Shown: positions 16,424 through 25,220 of the stretch, in pieces
Layout: each line of letters begins with the position of its first letter
Position numbering within the stretch: position 1 is the stretch's first letter
Source: Ruminococcus sp.
GTDB taxonomy: Bacteria > Bacillota > Clostridia > Oscillospirales > Ruminococcaceae
NCBI GenBank assembly: GCA_017620025.1
Contig: JAFZRF010000055.1
Span: 1 to 64,000, forward strand
DNA: 64,000 bases
Direction of reading: 5' to 3'
Position numbers and translations under genes: made by a program
Notes under the pieces: generated by a model
What the model saw: the letters and a program-made list of their open reading frames with translations, nothing else
The model's database searches: none
What the model was told of the DNA's origin: nothing

Positions 16424-18660
16424 TGGCTGAGTATTACGGCGTAAGGCATCTGTCTCCCGCCTGTGCATATTACGTCAGGGAATTCCTCGACCGCACACAG
16501 CCGAAAGCAGTCCTTATAGAGGGACCCTCGGATCTGAGCGGTCTCATTGACGGACTATGCAGCCCGAAGGTAAGACTTCCGGCTGCTATCCTCGCCTATA
16601 CCACTGAGCCGCCCGTTCATACAGTTATGTACCCCATGGCTGAATTCTCACCGGAATATCAGGCTATGTCGTGGGCAAAGGCTCACAGGATACCTGTTGA
16701 GTTCTGTGATCTGCCGTCGGGAAGCCTGCTGTACACTGACGATGAAGAGGAAGAAGAGAAGGAAGATGAAGAGATGCCCAGGGCTGAAAGCGTTTACAGC
16801 CGCCTTGAAAAGGTCACGGGGCTCGATACGGACACCTTCTGGGAATACCGCTTTGAGCATTCGGAGAGCTATGAGGACTTCATGGCCGCTGCCGGAGAAT
16901 ACGGCAGATCTATACGTGAGTTCTCGGAATCGGACGAGAGAAACGAGCTGCGTGAAGCCTACATGAGGCGCAGGATAAAGGATACAGAGGAAAAATACGG
17001 CCTCACCGCCGTTATCACAGGCGCATTCCACACCTCCGGGATAAAGGATATCCCCTGCTCGGAGACTGACATAAAGCTGACAGACAAGCTGAAAACCGCT
17101 GAATCAAAATCGACACTGATGCCGTATTCCTATTTCCGGCTTTCATCACGCTCCGGCTACGGCGCAGGCAGCAAGGCTCCCGGCTACTACGAGATGCTGT
17201 GGAGGAACCGCATCGGCGGCACACTTGACAATACCGCTCCCGAGTATCTTTCACGGCTTGCTGCCTATCAGCGCAGGAACGGCTATGCTGCATCTTCTGC
17301 TGAGGTCATTGAGGCACAGCGCCTTGCGGAAACGCTGTCAGTCATGAGGGGCGGACGCCTGCCTTCCATGTCGGATCTGCGTGATGCGGCTGTTACCTGC
17401 CTCGGACACGGCAGCTTCGGCGAGATATCACTTGCCTGTGCGGATACCGAGATAGGCACGAAGATAGGCGAGCTGCCGGAGGGTACGGTCTGCACATCCG
17501 TACAGGAGGATTTCATGCATCAGCTGAAGGAGCTCAAGCTTGAGAAATACCGCAGCGCATCAGTACAGCAGCTTGATCTTGACCTACGTGAGAACCTGAG
17601 GGTAAAGTCCGAAAAATCTGCATTCCTTGACCTTAACCGTTCATTCTTCCTGCACCGTCTCTTACAGGCGGGCATTCACTTCGGAGAGCTGCTGAGCAGC
17701 ACTCAGGAGAACGCCACATGGTCGGAGAAATGGAATCTGAGCTGGACTCCTGAGACAGAGATACAGATAGTTGAGGCTTCGCTTGTCGGAGACACAGCAG
17801 AGGAAGCAGCAAGCGCCGCTCTGAACATGAAGCTTATAGAATCCGAAAGTCTGAGCACGACCGCCGAAACGCTATATCAGGCACTTCTCTGCGGACTGCC
17901 CGGCTGCATTAAGGCAGCGGCTTCGGCAGTGCAGAGAATGGCTGTTGACTGTGCTTCGCCCTTTGAGGAAGGAAAGACTATCGGCACGCTCTCGGCGATA
18001 GTACGATTCGGAAGCATAAGGAAGCTCGACCCGGCGCCTTTGACTGTCATTATCAGTCAGCTATTCCTGAAATTCTGCCTGCAGTTATACAGCGCCTGCA
18101 TCTGCGACGAAAACGCAGCCGGTGAAATGATTACGGCAATGACGGCCGTACACGATGCCTGCCTTGCTCACGATTTCCTTGACAGCGGGAGATTCAGGAC
18201 AATCCTTACGGACGTTGCCGACAGCGATATGGTAAATCCGCTGCTGTCGGGATATGCCTGCGCTCTTCTGGCTGAAAAAGGTCATATGTCGCCTGAGAAG
18301 CTCTCGGAACTCGTTTCACGCAGGCTATCAAAGGGTACTCCGCCCGCTGAGGGTGCTGCCTGGTTTGAGGGACTTGCAAAGCGCAACAGGCGCAGTCTCA
18401 TCGGAAGGCTCACGCTGTGGGAGAAGCTTTGCGGCTTTATAAGTGAACTCGATGACGAGGAATTCAAGCCGGTCATTATTGCTCTGAGACGTACCTTTGC
18501 TGATTTCACGCCTGCGGAAAAATCGGATATCGCCGAGAATATCGGCGAGGTGCTTGGTATTTCCGCTCAGCAGGCAGCAGAGATCATTACCGATGTTATT
18601 ACGGAAGAAGAGCAGCAGACCATAGACGAGCTGGACGATTTTGATTTTGGAGATATATGA
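16423..18660 (+). CDS. DUF5682-like protein (TraB/TIKI-type domain)
   Basis: A 745-residue cytoplasmic protein. The N-terminal GVRHLSP (6-12), the LIEGPSD near 31-37 and a GAFHTSG near residue 200 match the pattern of DUF5682 proteins, whose N-terminal part resembles the TraB/TIKI/ChaN metal-dependent superfamily (conserved GxRH and GxxH). An acidic stretch (about 104-117, mostly Glu/Asp) interrupts that domain, and the remaining two thirds are helical. Its ATG overlaps the MoxR stop by one base (TAATG). Family function is unknown; catalysis through the two histidine motifs is inference. It lies between the ATPase and VWA genes, as in other clusters of this kind. Confidence 0.85.
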   Translation: MAEYYGVRHLSPACAYYVREFLDRTQPKAVLIEGPSDLSGLIDGLCSPKVRLPAAILAYTTEPPVHTVMYPMAEFSPEYQAMSWAKAHRIPVEFCDLPSGSLLYTDDEEEEEKEDEEMPRAESVYSRLEKVTGLDTDTFWEYRFEHSESYEDFMAAAGEYGRSIREFSESDERNELREAYMRRRIKDTEEKYGLTAVITGAFHTSGIKDIPCSETDIKLTDKLKTAESKSTLMPYSYFRLSSRSGYGAGSKAPGYYEMLWRNRIGGTLDNTAPEYLSRLAAYQRRNGYAASSAEVIEAQRLAETLSVMRGGRLPSMSDLRDAAVTCLGHGSFGEISLACADTEIGTKIGELPEGTVCTSVQEDFMHQLKELKLEKYRSASVQQLDLDLRENLRVKSEKSAFLDLNRSFFLHRLLQAGIHFGELLSSTQENATWSEKWNLSWTPETEIQIVEASLVGDTAEEAASAALNMKLIESESLSTTAETLYQALLCGLPGCIKAAASAVQRMAVDCASPFEEGKTIGTLSAIVRFGSIRKLDPAPLTVIISQLFLKFCLQLYSACICDENAAGEMITAMTAVHDACLAHDFLDSGRFRTILTDVADSDMVNPLLSGYACALLAEKGHMSPEKLSELVSRRLSKGTPPAEGAAWFEGLAKRNRRSLIGRLTLWEKLCGFISELDDEEFKPVIIALRRTFADFTPAEKSDIAENIGEVLGISAQQAAEIITDVITEEEQQTIDELDDFDFGDI

Positions 18661-18661
18661 T

Positions 18662-19822
18662 ATGGATAATACTCAGATACTGAAACGCTGGAGGCTGATA
18701 CTCGGCGCAGAATCAGAGCAGAAGCTAAGTTCAATGGGCTGCGGAGGGCTGTCAGAAGAGGATCTTCTCATGGACTCCGCTCTCTCTCAGATATACGGTG
18801 CATCCGGCTTCGGGGGAAAAACAGGCGGCCGCGGGCCTTCAACACCGATGCTTACAAGATGGCTCGGGGACCTGCGTACTCTCTTCTCTCCTATGGAGAT
18901 AAAGGTCATACAGAAGGATGCTATCGAACGCAAGGGACTGAAGCAGCTGCTTCTTGAACCTGAGATGCTGAGTGAGCTTGAACCCGACGTGTCGACTGCC
19001 TCTCTGCTTCTGATGCTGAAGGATCAGATACCGGAGAAATCAAAGGAGAACGCCCGCGCATACATTGCAAAGATCGTAGAGGATATCAACCGCAGACTTG
19101 CCGATGACCTGAGGCGATCTGTTACTGCGGCACTGAACCGCCGTGAGCATTCGCCGATACCATCGGCAGCTGCGCTCGACTACAAGATGACGATACGCCG
19201 CAATCTGAAGAACTATGACTCAGAGCGCAAGGTGCTGCTGCCGGAGAAATTCTACTTCTTCGACAGAGCGTCAAGATCGGCATCGAGGACTGTCATACTC
19301 GACATCGATCAGAGCGGCTCTATGGGCGAATCGGCTATATACTCTTCTATCATGGGCTGCATACTCGCAAGCATCAGATCGGTCAGGACGCACATAGTCG
19401 CCTTTGATACGGAGGTACACGACCTGACTGAGCTGTGCAGCGATCCTGTTGACCTGCTCTACGGCATACAGCTCGGCGGAGGAACTGATATCAACAACTC
19501 CGTTGCATACTGTCAGGAGCTAATCGCAGAACCCGAGAAGACGACCATGTTCATCGTTACCGACCTGTATGAAGGCGGCAACAGGGCACAGCTGATACGC
19601 CGGCTTGAAGAACTGAAGGCATCGGGAGTCAACGTCATTATCCTGCTTGCGATATCCGACAGCGGCAAGCCGTGCTTTGAATCCGGGCTTGCAGAAAAGG
19701 CTGCCTCGCTGGAGATACCCTGCTTTGCCTGCCCGCCGGAAAAGCTGCCGGAGCTGCTTGAAGCGGCACTGAAGAAACGGAGTCTTAAGGTTTTTGAGAA
19801 GACGGCATATGATAATAAGTGA
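18662..19822 (+). CDS. VWA domain protein, MoxR partner
   Basis: A 386-residue protein with a helical N-terminal part that starts with the LKRWRLILG motif typical of VWA proteins in these clusters, and a C-terminal von Willebrand factor A domain (about 208-375). The metal site is complete: Asp216-x-Ser218-x-Ser220, Thr275 in GGGTDINN and Asp301 in VTDLYEGG. MIDAS-bearing VWA proteins bind a partner through a divalent metal, often under control of a MoxR ATPase, here two genes upstream. I chose the ATG at 18662, one base after the previous stop, with TTGGAG upstream; an in-frame ATG at 18641 lies inside the preceding gene. A terminator follows. Confidence 0.9.
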   Translation: MDNTQILKRWRLILGAESEQKLSSMGCGGLSEEDLLMDSALSQIYGASGFGGKTGGRGPSTPMLTRWLGDLRTLFSPMEIKVIQKDAIERKGLKQLLLEPEMLSELEPDVSTASLLLMLKDQIPEKSKENARAYIAKIVEDINRRLADDLRRSVTAALNRREHSPIPSAAALDYKMTIRRNLKNYDSERKVLLPEKFYFFDRASRSASRTVILDIDQSGSMGESAIYSSIMGCILASIRSVRTHIVAFDTEVHDLTELCSDPVDLLYGIQLGGGTDINNSVAYCQELIAEPEKTTMFIVTDLYEGGNRAQLIRRLEELKASGVNVIILLAISDSGKPCFESGLAEKAASLEIPCFACPPEKLPELLEAALKKRSLKVFEKTAYDNK

Positions 19823-19843
19823 TCACATATTCCTATAAAGCAA

Positions 19844-19880
19844 AGACCGGCTTCTTCACACGGAGAAGCCGGTCTATTTT
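19844..19880 (+). terminator. Rho-independent terminator after the five-gene operon
   Basis: The stem AGACCGGCTTCT/AGAAGCCGGTCT with an 8-base loop is followed by ATTTTC on the plus strand. On the minus strand it is followed by TTGCTTTAT, so it may also serve the convergent lipid operon. Confidence 0.85.
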
Positions 19881-19898
19881 CGTTGAACGATAGTTTTT

Positions 19899-20135
19899 TC
19901 AGGGGACGCCTTCACTTGCAAGGCGTCCCCTCTTCCAAAACAGTCCCCCGGACTGTTTTGGAATTCACCCCTTGCTAAGCGCCCTGCGGCTGTTCGTGGG
20001 ACTCTGTCCCAACCTAACCGGTCCGTCCCCTCTGTCAGCTTCGCTGACATCTCCCCACACTGTGGGGAGTCACCCTGCCAGAGGCGCTGCCTCTGGACTC
20101 CGCTAAAGGGGCGCGCCCCTTTAGAATCCCAAACC
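19899..20135 (+). repeat. Dispersed hairpin repeat, copy 2 (with internal insertion)
   Basis: This complete copy begins with the stem GGGGACGCC/GGCGTCCCC, then CCAAAACAGTCC/GGACTGTTTTGG, GGGAC-TCT-GTCCC, CCAGAGGC/GCCTCTGG and AAAGGGGC/GCCCCTTT. It lies between convergent genes, just after a terminator. Relative to the copy at 29660 it carries about 60 extra bases at 20011-20071. There is no coding potential. Confidence 0.88.
20011..20071. repeat. Nested two-hairpin insert inside repeat copy 2
   Basis: These bases are absent at the same point in copies 1 and 3. They form TGTCAGC-TTC-GCTGACA and CTCCCCAC-ACT-GTGGGGAG, two perfect stems. The segment looks like a second mobile or mini-repeat family inserted in the first. 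Confidence 0.6.
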
Positions 20136-20168
20136 TATTGAAAGCATACTGAATCGAAACGCTTGTAA

Positions 20169-20795
20169 TTATTCCCTGCCGGACAAGAGGCGGTATGTCA
20201 GCACCGAGAATACCCTCAACATACCCGACAGAAATCTCAACAGTCTGAACGGTGTCATATAACCGTCGTCGGGAACGCTTCCCCTGACTATCCTGCCCTC
20301 GAAATACAGATGCTCCGACAGCAGCTCATCCATATCCTTTATGGAATACCGCCAGAACGGACGCTCCATATTCACGCAGCCGCTGAGTTCTATACAACGT
20401 GCCGTGAATGACATACAGTTCTCCGAATGCGGTATGCGGAAACCGCCGATGACCGGCATTGTCGCCATTGAGAAGATATTGAACATCATCTTCCTGTCGC
20501 TCTCACATTCCGATATGTAATCCATGACGGCTCTATAATGCTCGTCATCGACAGTGAGTTCAAATACCTTTGCCCGGAAATCCCTATGCCTCCCGAAGGC
20601 GTAGTAATGCCTGTATTCATGCGTGATGCCTGATTCAAAGGGGAAGTAATGGTATCTCCGGGAGAAGCTTATGAAATCTGTCATGGAACGGTCTGTGCTT
20701 ACCGCTATATGAGTATAGGGGTAATGCGTTATCCTTCGGGCGACTGCCCCGAGGCCCGTATGTGCCTTTATCAGCACGATATAAAGCTTTTTCAC
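20169..20795 (-). CDS. Permuted NlpC/P60 (LRAT/YiiX-like) candidate in lipid operon
   Basis: A 208-residue protein, last gene of the minus-strand lipid operon. It starts with a papain-like permuted pattern: His29 in YTHIAVSTD, then Cys127 in ENCMSFTARC at the head of a helix. That His-then-Cys order is seen in the permuted NlpC/P60 group, which includes YiiX-type peptidases and the LRAT family of phospholipid acyltransferases/phospholipases. In a lipid gene setting an acyl-transfer or lipase role is attractive, but this is inference. The C terminus (about 180-204) is basic and hydrophobic, suggesting membrane contact. Its ATG overlaps the upstream stop by 4 bases (ATGA). Confidence 0.72.
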   Translation of the reverse strand: MKKLYIVLIKAHTGLGAVARRITHYPYTHIAVSTDRSMTDFISFSRRYHYFPFESGITHEYRHYYAFGRHRDFRAKVFELTVDDEHYRAVMDYISECESDRKMMFNIFSMATMPVIGGFRIPHSENCMSFTARCIELSGCVNMERPFWRYSIKDMDELLSEHLYFEGRIVRGSVPDDGYMTPFRLLRFLSGMLRVFSVLTYRLLSGRE

Positions 20796-21463
20796 TTGTC
20801 GAATTCCTTCAGTCTGCGGAAGAGGGCAAATGCCATTCTGAACATCTCATAGTACATGGGTACAAGGCCTATCAGCATAAGGATATCTCCGGCCATGATA
20901 CCGATTCCGAACACTGTGAACAGCACTCTTGAGCCGAATACCATTGCGGCTATACAGAAAAACGAGTAGGCGATATGTGCCTCTATCGGGCCGAGACGCG
21001 GGAACTGGAACTCGTTGTAGTAGATGATGTAGTTCATGATGGTGACGTTCATCACTCCGTAGAGAGGTGCGGCAAATGCAGCAGGTGCAAGATGTGCATA
21101 GGGAGTGAGTCCGAATGCAAGCAGCAGGAATGTCGATATCAGCACATCGGAAATCAGATCGAAATACGCTCCCGCACGGGAGGACATACCTCTTGTTCTT
21201 GCCACATAGCCGTCAAGCACATCAGCTGTCATATGAACGAACAGACCGAAGATAGTGCCTATAAGAAAGAACGGCGAGATGTTTGCAAGGAAAGCGCATA
21301 TGATAGCGAATATACCGCCGAGTACTCCTACTCCTGTCACCTGATTCGGTGTCATGCTCTTTGGGATATGCTTGCCCAGCAGCTTGTACATCAGTTGCTG
21401 ATATCCTGTCTCGAGCTTGCTCGGGATAAGCTTCTTGACCGGGTTTTTATAAGGTTCTGCCAT
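20792..21463 (-). CDS. CDP-alcohol phosphatidyltransferase family protein
   Basis: A 223-residue integral membrane enzyme with about six helices. The family signature is complete: Asp81, Asp84-Gly85, Ala88-Arg89, Gly98, Asp102 and Asp106 (D-x2-D-G-x2-A-R-x8-G-x3-D-x3-D). Such enzymes transfer a phospho-alcohol from a CDP carrier to an acceptor alcohol, or the reverse, releasing CMP. The subfamily is not clear: it could make phosphatidylglycerol-type or ethanolamine/choline-type lipids. Given the divergent operon for a CMP-activated phosphonate, transfer of hydroxyethylphosphonate to diacylglycerol is a testable idea. It sits 2 bases after the radical SAM gene. Confidence 0.9.
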   Translation of the reverse strand: MAEPYKNPVKKLIPSKLETGYQQLMYKLLGKHIPKSMTPNQVTGVGVLGGIFAIICAFLANISPFFLIGTIFGLFVHMTADVLDGYVARTRGMSSRAGAYFDLISDVLISTFLLLAFGLTPYAHLAPAAFAAPLYGVMNVTIMNYIIYYNEFQFPRLGPIEAHIAYSFFCIAAMVFGSRVLFTVFGIGIMAGDILMLIGLVPMYYEMFRMAFALFRRLKEFDK

Positions 21464-21465
21464 TT

Positions 21466-22803
21466 TTATCCTCCGAATCTGAACAGATTCTTTACCATGG
21501 ATCCGATGAAGAATCTGTAGTCGATAAAATCATAGATACCCTGCCTCCAGGCACGGAGAAACAGACGTATCAGTAATATGTGATAGTGGAAATAGTAACG
21601 CTTGACCGACATCTTTGACGGCTTTGCAACAACGTGGAGATAGTCCCAATGAGAGGGATCACGTGTTATAAGTCTGTCCTTGTATTCCTTGATAAGCTCT
21701 GTATTCATCTCGGGAGTGAATATCGATACGGCTGCGTGTTTCAGGTCGTTCTTTACCGCCCATTTCCATATACTGCGGAAATCAGCGGCAGTGAAATCCA
21801 GATCGACTATGAACATACCCATCATGTTAACGCCGAGAGAATTGAGTATCCTTACTGCTCTCTCGTTTACCTCGTTGTCACATCGCTTGCTGTAGGCGTT
21901 GAGATGTGCATCATCGGTGGCCTCTATACCGGTCAGGACATAGTACAGACCGATACCGGCAAGCTTCTTCATAAGCTCCGGATGAGAGGCAACGAAATCC
22001 GCTCTGCCGTAGCACACGTAGCGCTTGTGTATCTTCCTTTGGATTATCAGTGAGACGAACTCCTCAAGGCGCTTCTCGTCAAAGAGAAAATCATCGTCTA
22101 TAAGGTAGATGTTGTCGCAGTCAATACCTGCTATCTCATCCACGACATCTGCTATATCCCTCTGAGCGTACACTCCGCAGTTCATCCTGTTCCTGATGCA
22201 GAAGCTGCATCTGTAGGGGCAGCTGTAGGACGTTCTTACATGAGCGGCGGGGAGCATTTCAAGGTAACGGTACCTGTCCTGATGCTGATAGAAATAGGTG
22301 CGGTCGGGGCGTATCAGTCTGCGTATATCATGCGGAACTGCCTTGTTCACCACCCAGTGTCCGTCTCTTTTCCAGCACAGTGAGTTCATGTCTTCGGTTG
22401 ACTTTCCTGTCAGGATGTCGGCTACGAGTTCCGGATCATATCCGGTAAGCACAAAGTCGGTATCATCATTGAAAAAGCGTCTGAAGCAGCGCTGTGCGTG
22501 CAGTCCGCCTATCATGGTGACTGCGCCGGTTTCTTTCGCAGCACGGGCATACTCTCTCATGAAGCCCTCCTGTCTTGTCCTTCCGCAGATGTATACTGCA
22601 AAGGGTCCAAGCTCATGCAGCCTTTTCACAAAGGGTTCTCTTTCGACCTGACCGTCCCAGATATGAGGCTCAAAGCCAGCCTTTTCAAGGACTGCCCAGA
22701 TGTATTCAAGCTCGAGGGGCTCATTGTCGATGATGCCGGCAAAGTTGTACTTTGTGCGGGATATCTCCGGATGAACCAGAAGTACTCTCTTGTTCTCAGT
22801 CAT
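21466..22803 (-). CDS. B12-binding-type radical SAM protein in lipid operon
   Basis: A 445-residue enzyme. The N-terminal part (about 5-135) has the Rossmann-like layout of cobalamin-binding radical SAM proteins, with MIGGLHA and LTGYDPE segments; the radical SAM core follows with Cys195-x3-Cys199-x2-Cys202 for the [4Fe-4S] cluster. The C-terminal 60 residues are aromatic and basic, possibly membrane-associated. I prefer the ATG at 22803, with GGGG 8 bases upstream; a GTG at 22812 overlaps the previous stop. Relatives include methylases and ring- or carbon-bond-forming lipid enzymes. The substrate may be a lipid or the CMP-activated phosphonate; sequence alone does not decide. Confidence 0.88.
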   Translation of the reverse strand: MTENKRVLLVHPEISRTKYNFAGIIDNEPLELEYIWAVLEKAGFEPHIWDGQVEREPFVKRLHELGPFAVYICGRTRQEGFMREYARAAKETGAVTMIGGLHAQRCFRRFFNDDTDFVLTGYDPELVADILTGKSTEDMNSLCWKRDGHWVVNKAVPHDIRRLIRPDRTYFYQHQDRYRYLEMLPAAHVRTSYSCPYRCSFCIRNRMNCGVYAQRDIADVVDEIAGIDCDNIYLIDDDFLFDEKRLEEFVSLIIQRKIHKRYVCYGRADFVASHPELMKKLAGIGLYYVLTGIEATDDAHLNAYSKRCDNEVNERAVRILNSLGVNMMGMFIVDLDFTAADFRSIWKWAVKNDLKHAAVSIFTPEMNTELIKEYKDRLITRDPSHWDYLHVVAKPSKMSVKRYYFHYHILLIRLFLRAWRQGIYDFIDYRFFIGSMVKNLFRFGG

Positions 22804-22808
22804 ACCGC

Positions 22809-24437
22809 TCACCCCGCATTCTTGAGCTCGTTGTAGGCTATCTTGCCGACAAGAGTCTTGGGAAGGGAATCATAGAACAGTATCTCACGCGGAAGAGCGT
22901 AGGCGGCTATCTCCTTTCTGAGCATGGCCATGAGCTCTGCTTTCAGCTTCTCTTCGTCGGCGCCCTCGGTATGAACGACGCAGGCTCTTACCCTCTCACC
23001 TCTGAGCTGATCGGGAACTCCCACGACAGCACACATAACGACCTCGCTGTGTGAACTGATGACTTCCTCGAGGTTCTGCGGGTATATGTTGTAGCCGCTC
23101 GATACAATCATCCTCTTGAGACGCTGACGGAAGTATACATAGCCGTTCTCGCCGATGCAGCCGATATCTCCGGTGTGCAGCCACACATGGCCGTCATCAC
23201 GCTTTTTCAGCGTTGCGGCAGTCTCTTCCGGCTCCTTGTAATAGCCCTTCATTACCGTAGGACCGCGGAGTATTATCTCGCCCTCCTCACCGGCGGGAAG
23301 CTCATTGCCTTCCTTGTCGATCACCTTGTAGAAGGTATCGGGATAGGGCAGTCCTACGCTCGTCATTTCGTCATATTCACCCGGCATAAGACAGCTACCG
23401 GTCACGCATTCCGTAAGACCGTAGCCCTCCCTGACCTTTACCCTGCAACCGTGCCCGGCGAGCATATCGTTCAGCTTCTTCTTGGTAGAGGGAGCAAGGG
23501 AATCTCCGCCGGAGACGATGCATTTCAGGAAATCGAGCTTCTTTCCGTCAAAGCTCTTGTTTACTATCATGGCCTCGTATATAGCAGGTACGCCTGCAAT
23601 GATATCAGGTCTGTAGCGGAAAAGGAGCTTGTGGAACTCAGCTGCGGAGAACTTCGGCTGAAGCACGGCTGTACCGCCGAGCACCATCATTGTATGTATG
23701 CAGACGCCGAGACCGAAGCCGTGGAATACAGGCATTACAGACAGCATCTTCATGCCCGCTTCAAGGCCTCCGCAGGCCTCTATGCTCTGGAGGGCAAGGG
23801 CGTTGAAGTTCATATTCGTGAGCATGATGCCCTTGGGACGTCCGGTAGTTCCGCCGCTGTAGAGTATGGCAGCAGTATCATCGGGGGCGCCGTTATGCAC
23901 CTCTGCGGTAAGTCCGATGCCGCCGTCGATGAAGCTCTTCCAGTCACGGATACTGCTCTTCGGGGGCTTCTTCTTGTTTGTAACGGTATAGCCTATCTTT
24001 ATATGAAGAGGCATACTGTCGCTGACGCTTATCCTTACAGCACTCAGGCCGCTGCATTGCTCCATTACACGCTCTATCTTGTCGCTTATCAGGTCAACGG
24101 CAAATATGATGCGGCTCTCCGTCAGATTTACAAAGCGTACTATCTCATTCTCGGCTGACATCGGATGTATCATATTCGCAACTGCGCCTGTCATATTCAC
24201 TGCATAGAAAAGGTATATTGCCTCTGGTGTGTTCGGCATACAGATAGATACCGCATCGCCGCTCTTTACTCCGGCAGCCTTTAGAGCCGCTGCACATTTC
24301 TGTATCTCAGCTATGAACTTCTTATAGGATATGCTCTTTCCGAAATAGTCTATAGCAGTGTACTCAGGATACTTATCTGCTGTTCTTTGAACAAGCTCGT
24401 ATATAGTACATTCAGGATATTCAAGATGTCTTTTCAT
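22809..24437 (-). CDS. AMP-forming acyl-CoA synthetase/ligase
   Basis: A 542-residue member of the adenylate-forming enzyme family, full length. Visible motifs are the P loop YSGGTTGRPKG (about 190-201), YGLTE, the TGD motif in LHTGDIG, the hinge after RLKRM and the C-terminal catalytic lysine in LVGKIAYNEL. It should activate a carboxylic acid, probably a fatty acid, as acyl-AMP and then acyl-CoA (or load another thiol). Its start overlaps the acyltransferase stop by 4 bases, so the two are probably coupled: acid activation then acyl transfer. Confidence 0.92.
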   Translation of the reverse strand: MKRHLEYPECTIYELVQRTADKYPEYTAIDYFGKSISYKKFIAEIQKCAAALKAAGVKSGDAVSICMPNTPEAIYLFYAVNMTGAVANMIHPMSAENEIVRFVNLTESRIIFAVDLISDKIERVMEQCSGLSAVRISVSDSMPLHIKIGYTVTNKKKPPKSSIRDWKSFIDGGIGLTAEVHNGAPDDTAAILYSGGTTGRPKGIMLTNMNFNALALQSIEACGGLEAGMKMLSVMPVFHGFGLGVCIHTMMVLGGTAVLQPKFSAAEFHKLLFRYRPDIIAGVPAIYEAMIVNKSFDGKKLDFLKCIVSGGDSLAPSTKKKLNDMLAGHGCRVKVREGYGLTECVTGSCLMPGEYDEMTSVGLPYPDTFYKVIDKEGNELPAGEEGEIILRGPTVMKGYYKEPEETAATLKKRDDGHVWLHTGDIGCIGENGYVYFRQRLKRMIVSSGYNIYPQNLEEVISSHSEVVMCAVVGVPDQLRGERVRACVVHTEGADEEKLKAELMAMLRKEIAAYALPREILFYDSLPKTLVGKIAYNELKNAG

Positions 24438-25066
24438 TTTTCTCCCCAGCTTTCATAAGAGGTAAAGTGTTTGCGCTTCAGTTCATCCTCCGGCATTGCC
24501 TTTCTCAGCAGTGAGGCTATCTCGTTGTACAGTCTTCTGTTGGTATCGTCGGGATCACTGCCTGCTTCAACGGGCCTGCCGAATATCACGGTAAGCCTGT
24601 GCTTCGGACGGAGCGAATAATCACCGGCAATGGCATACGGTACGATGACAGAGCCTGTACGTGCGGCCATGACCGCTGCCCCGTACTTGAAAGGCAGAAG
24701 CAGCTCATCGGTATAATTGCGCTTTGCCTCCGGCGACACGTTCACCAGTTCTCCACGTCTGAGCGCCTCCACCGCCGCTTCAAGAGCCGCGGGATTGTGC
24801 TTTGCATGAAGATCAACCGGGATAGTGCCTGCACTTCTGAACAGGAAACCGTACCATGCATCATGGAGCGCCTTCTTGGCAAGAGTTCTTACAACACGTC
24901 TTGTCGATATATCGATAAGCACAGGATCAAGTGCGTGCTTATGATTTCCGGCGATAACAGCGGGGCCGTCTGCCGGGATATTCTCCCTGCCCACTATCAC
25001 AGGCCTGTACATAAGCCTGAATACCGGTCCGAGAATAAAACGTGCTGCCTTGTAGAAAGTATACAT
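24434..25066 (-). CDS. PlsC-type 1-acylglycerol-3-phosphate acyltransferase
   Basis: A 210-residue lysophospholipid acyltransferase. The catalytic H-x4-D is His42 to Asp47 (NHKHALDP), and the acceptor-site block is SPEAKRN, where housekeeping PlsC has an EGTRS-like motif, so this is a divergent paralogue. An N-terminal hydrophobic stretch would hold it at the membrane. It is the first gene of the lipid operon, 38 bases or so from a perfect TTGACA-17-TATAAT promoter. It should acylate a glycerophosphate or lysolipid. Confidence 0.9.
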   Translation of the reverse strand: MYTFYKAARFILGPVFRLMYRPVIVGRENIPADGPAVIAGNHKHALDPVLIDISTRRVVRTLAKKALHDAWYGFLFRSAGTIPVDLHAKHNPAALEAAVEALRRGELVNVSPEAKRNYTDELLLPFKYGAAVMAARTGSVIVPYAIAGDYSLRPKHRLTVIFGRPVEAGSDPDDTNRRLYNEIASLLRKAMPEDELKRKHFTSYESWGEK

Positions 25067-25103
25067 TATCTCACTCCCTGCCTCTTATGAATGTCCATTA
25101 TCA

Positions 25104-25132
25104 ATTATAGTATGGTTTCCGGGCTTTGTCAA
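25104..25132 (-). promoter_or_regulatory. Consensus promoter of the lipid operon
   Basis: On the minus strand TTGACA (25132-25127) and TATAAT (25109-25104) are exactly 17 bases apart, a perfect sigma-A promoter. It is divergent from the phosphonate promoter at 25285. Confidence 0.9.
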
Positions 25133-25220
25133 TATTGCTCCGGCAGCAGTCACAGCAGGATACTGAAGCTCCTGTAACTATATGATACAGCATACAGCGG
25201 AAAAAATACAGATGATAGCT

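Noticed and set aside
23175..24158. 327-codon plus-strand open frame opposite the acyl-CoA ligase gene
   Set aside because: Antisense to a full-length enzyme with all motifs; no domain, promoter or ribosome site.
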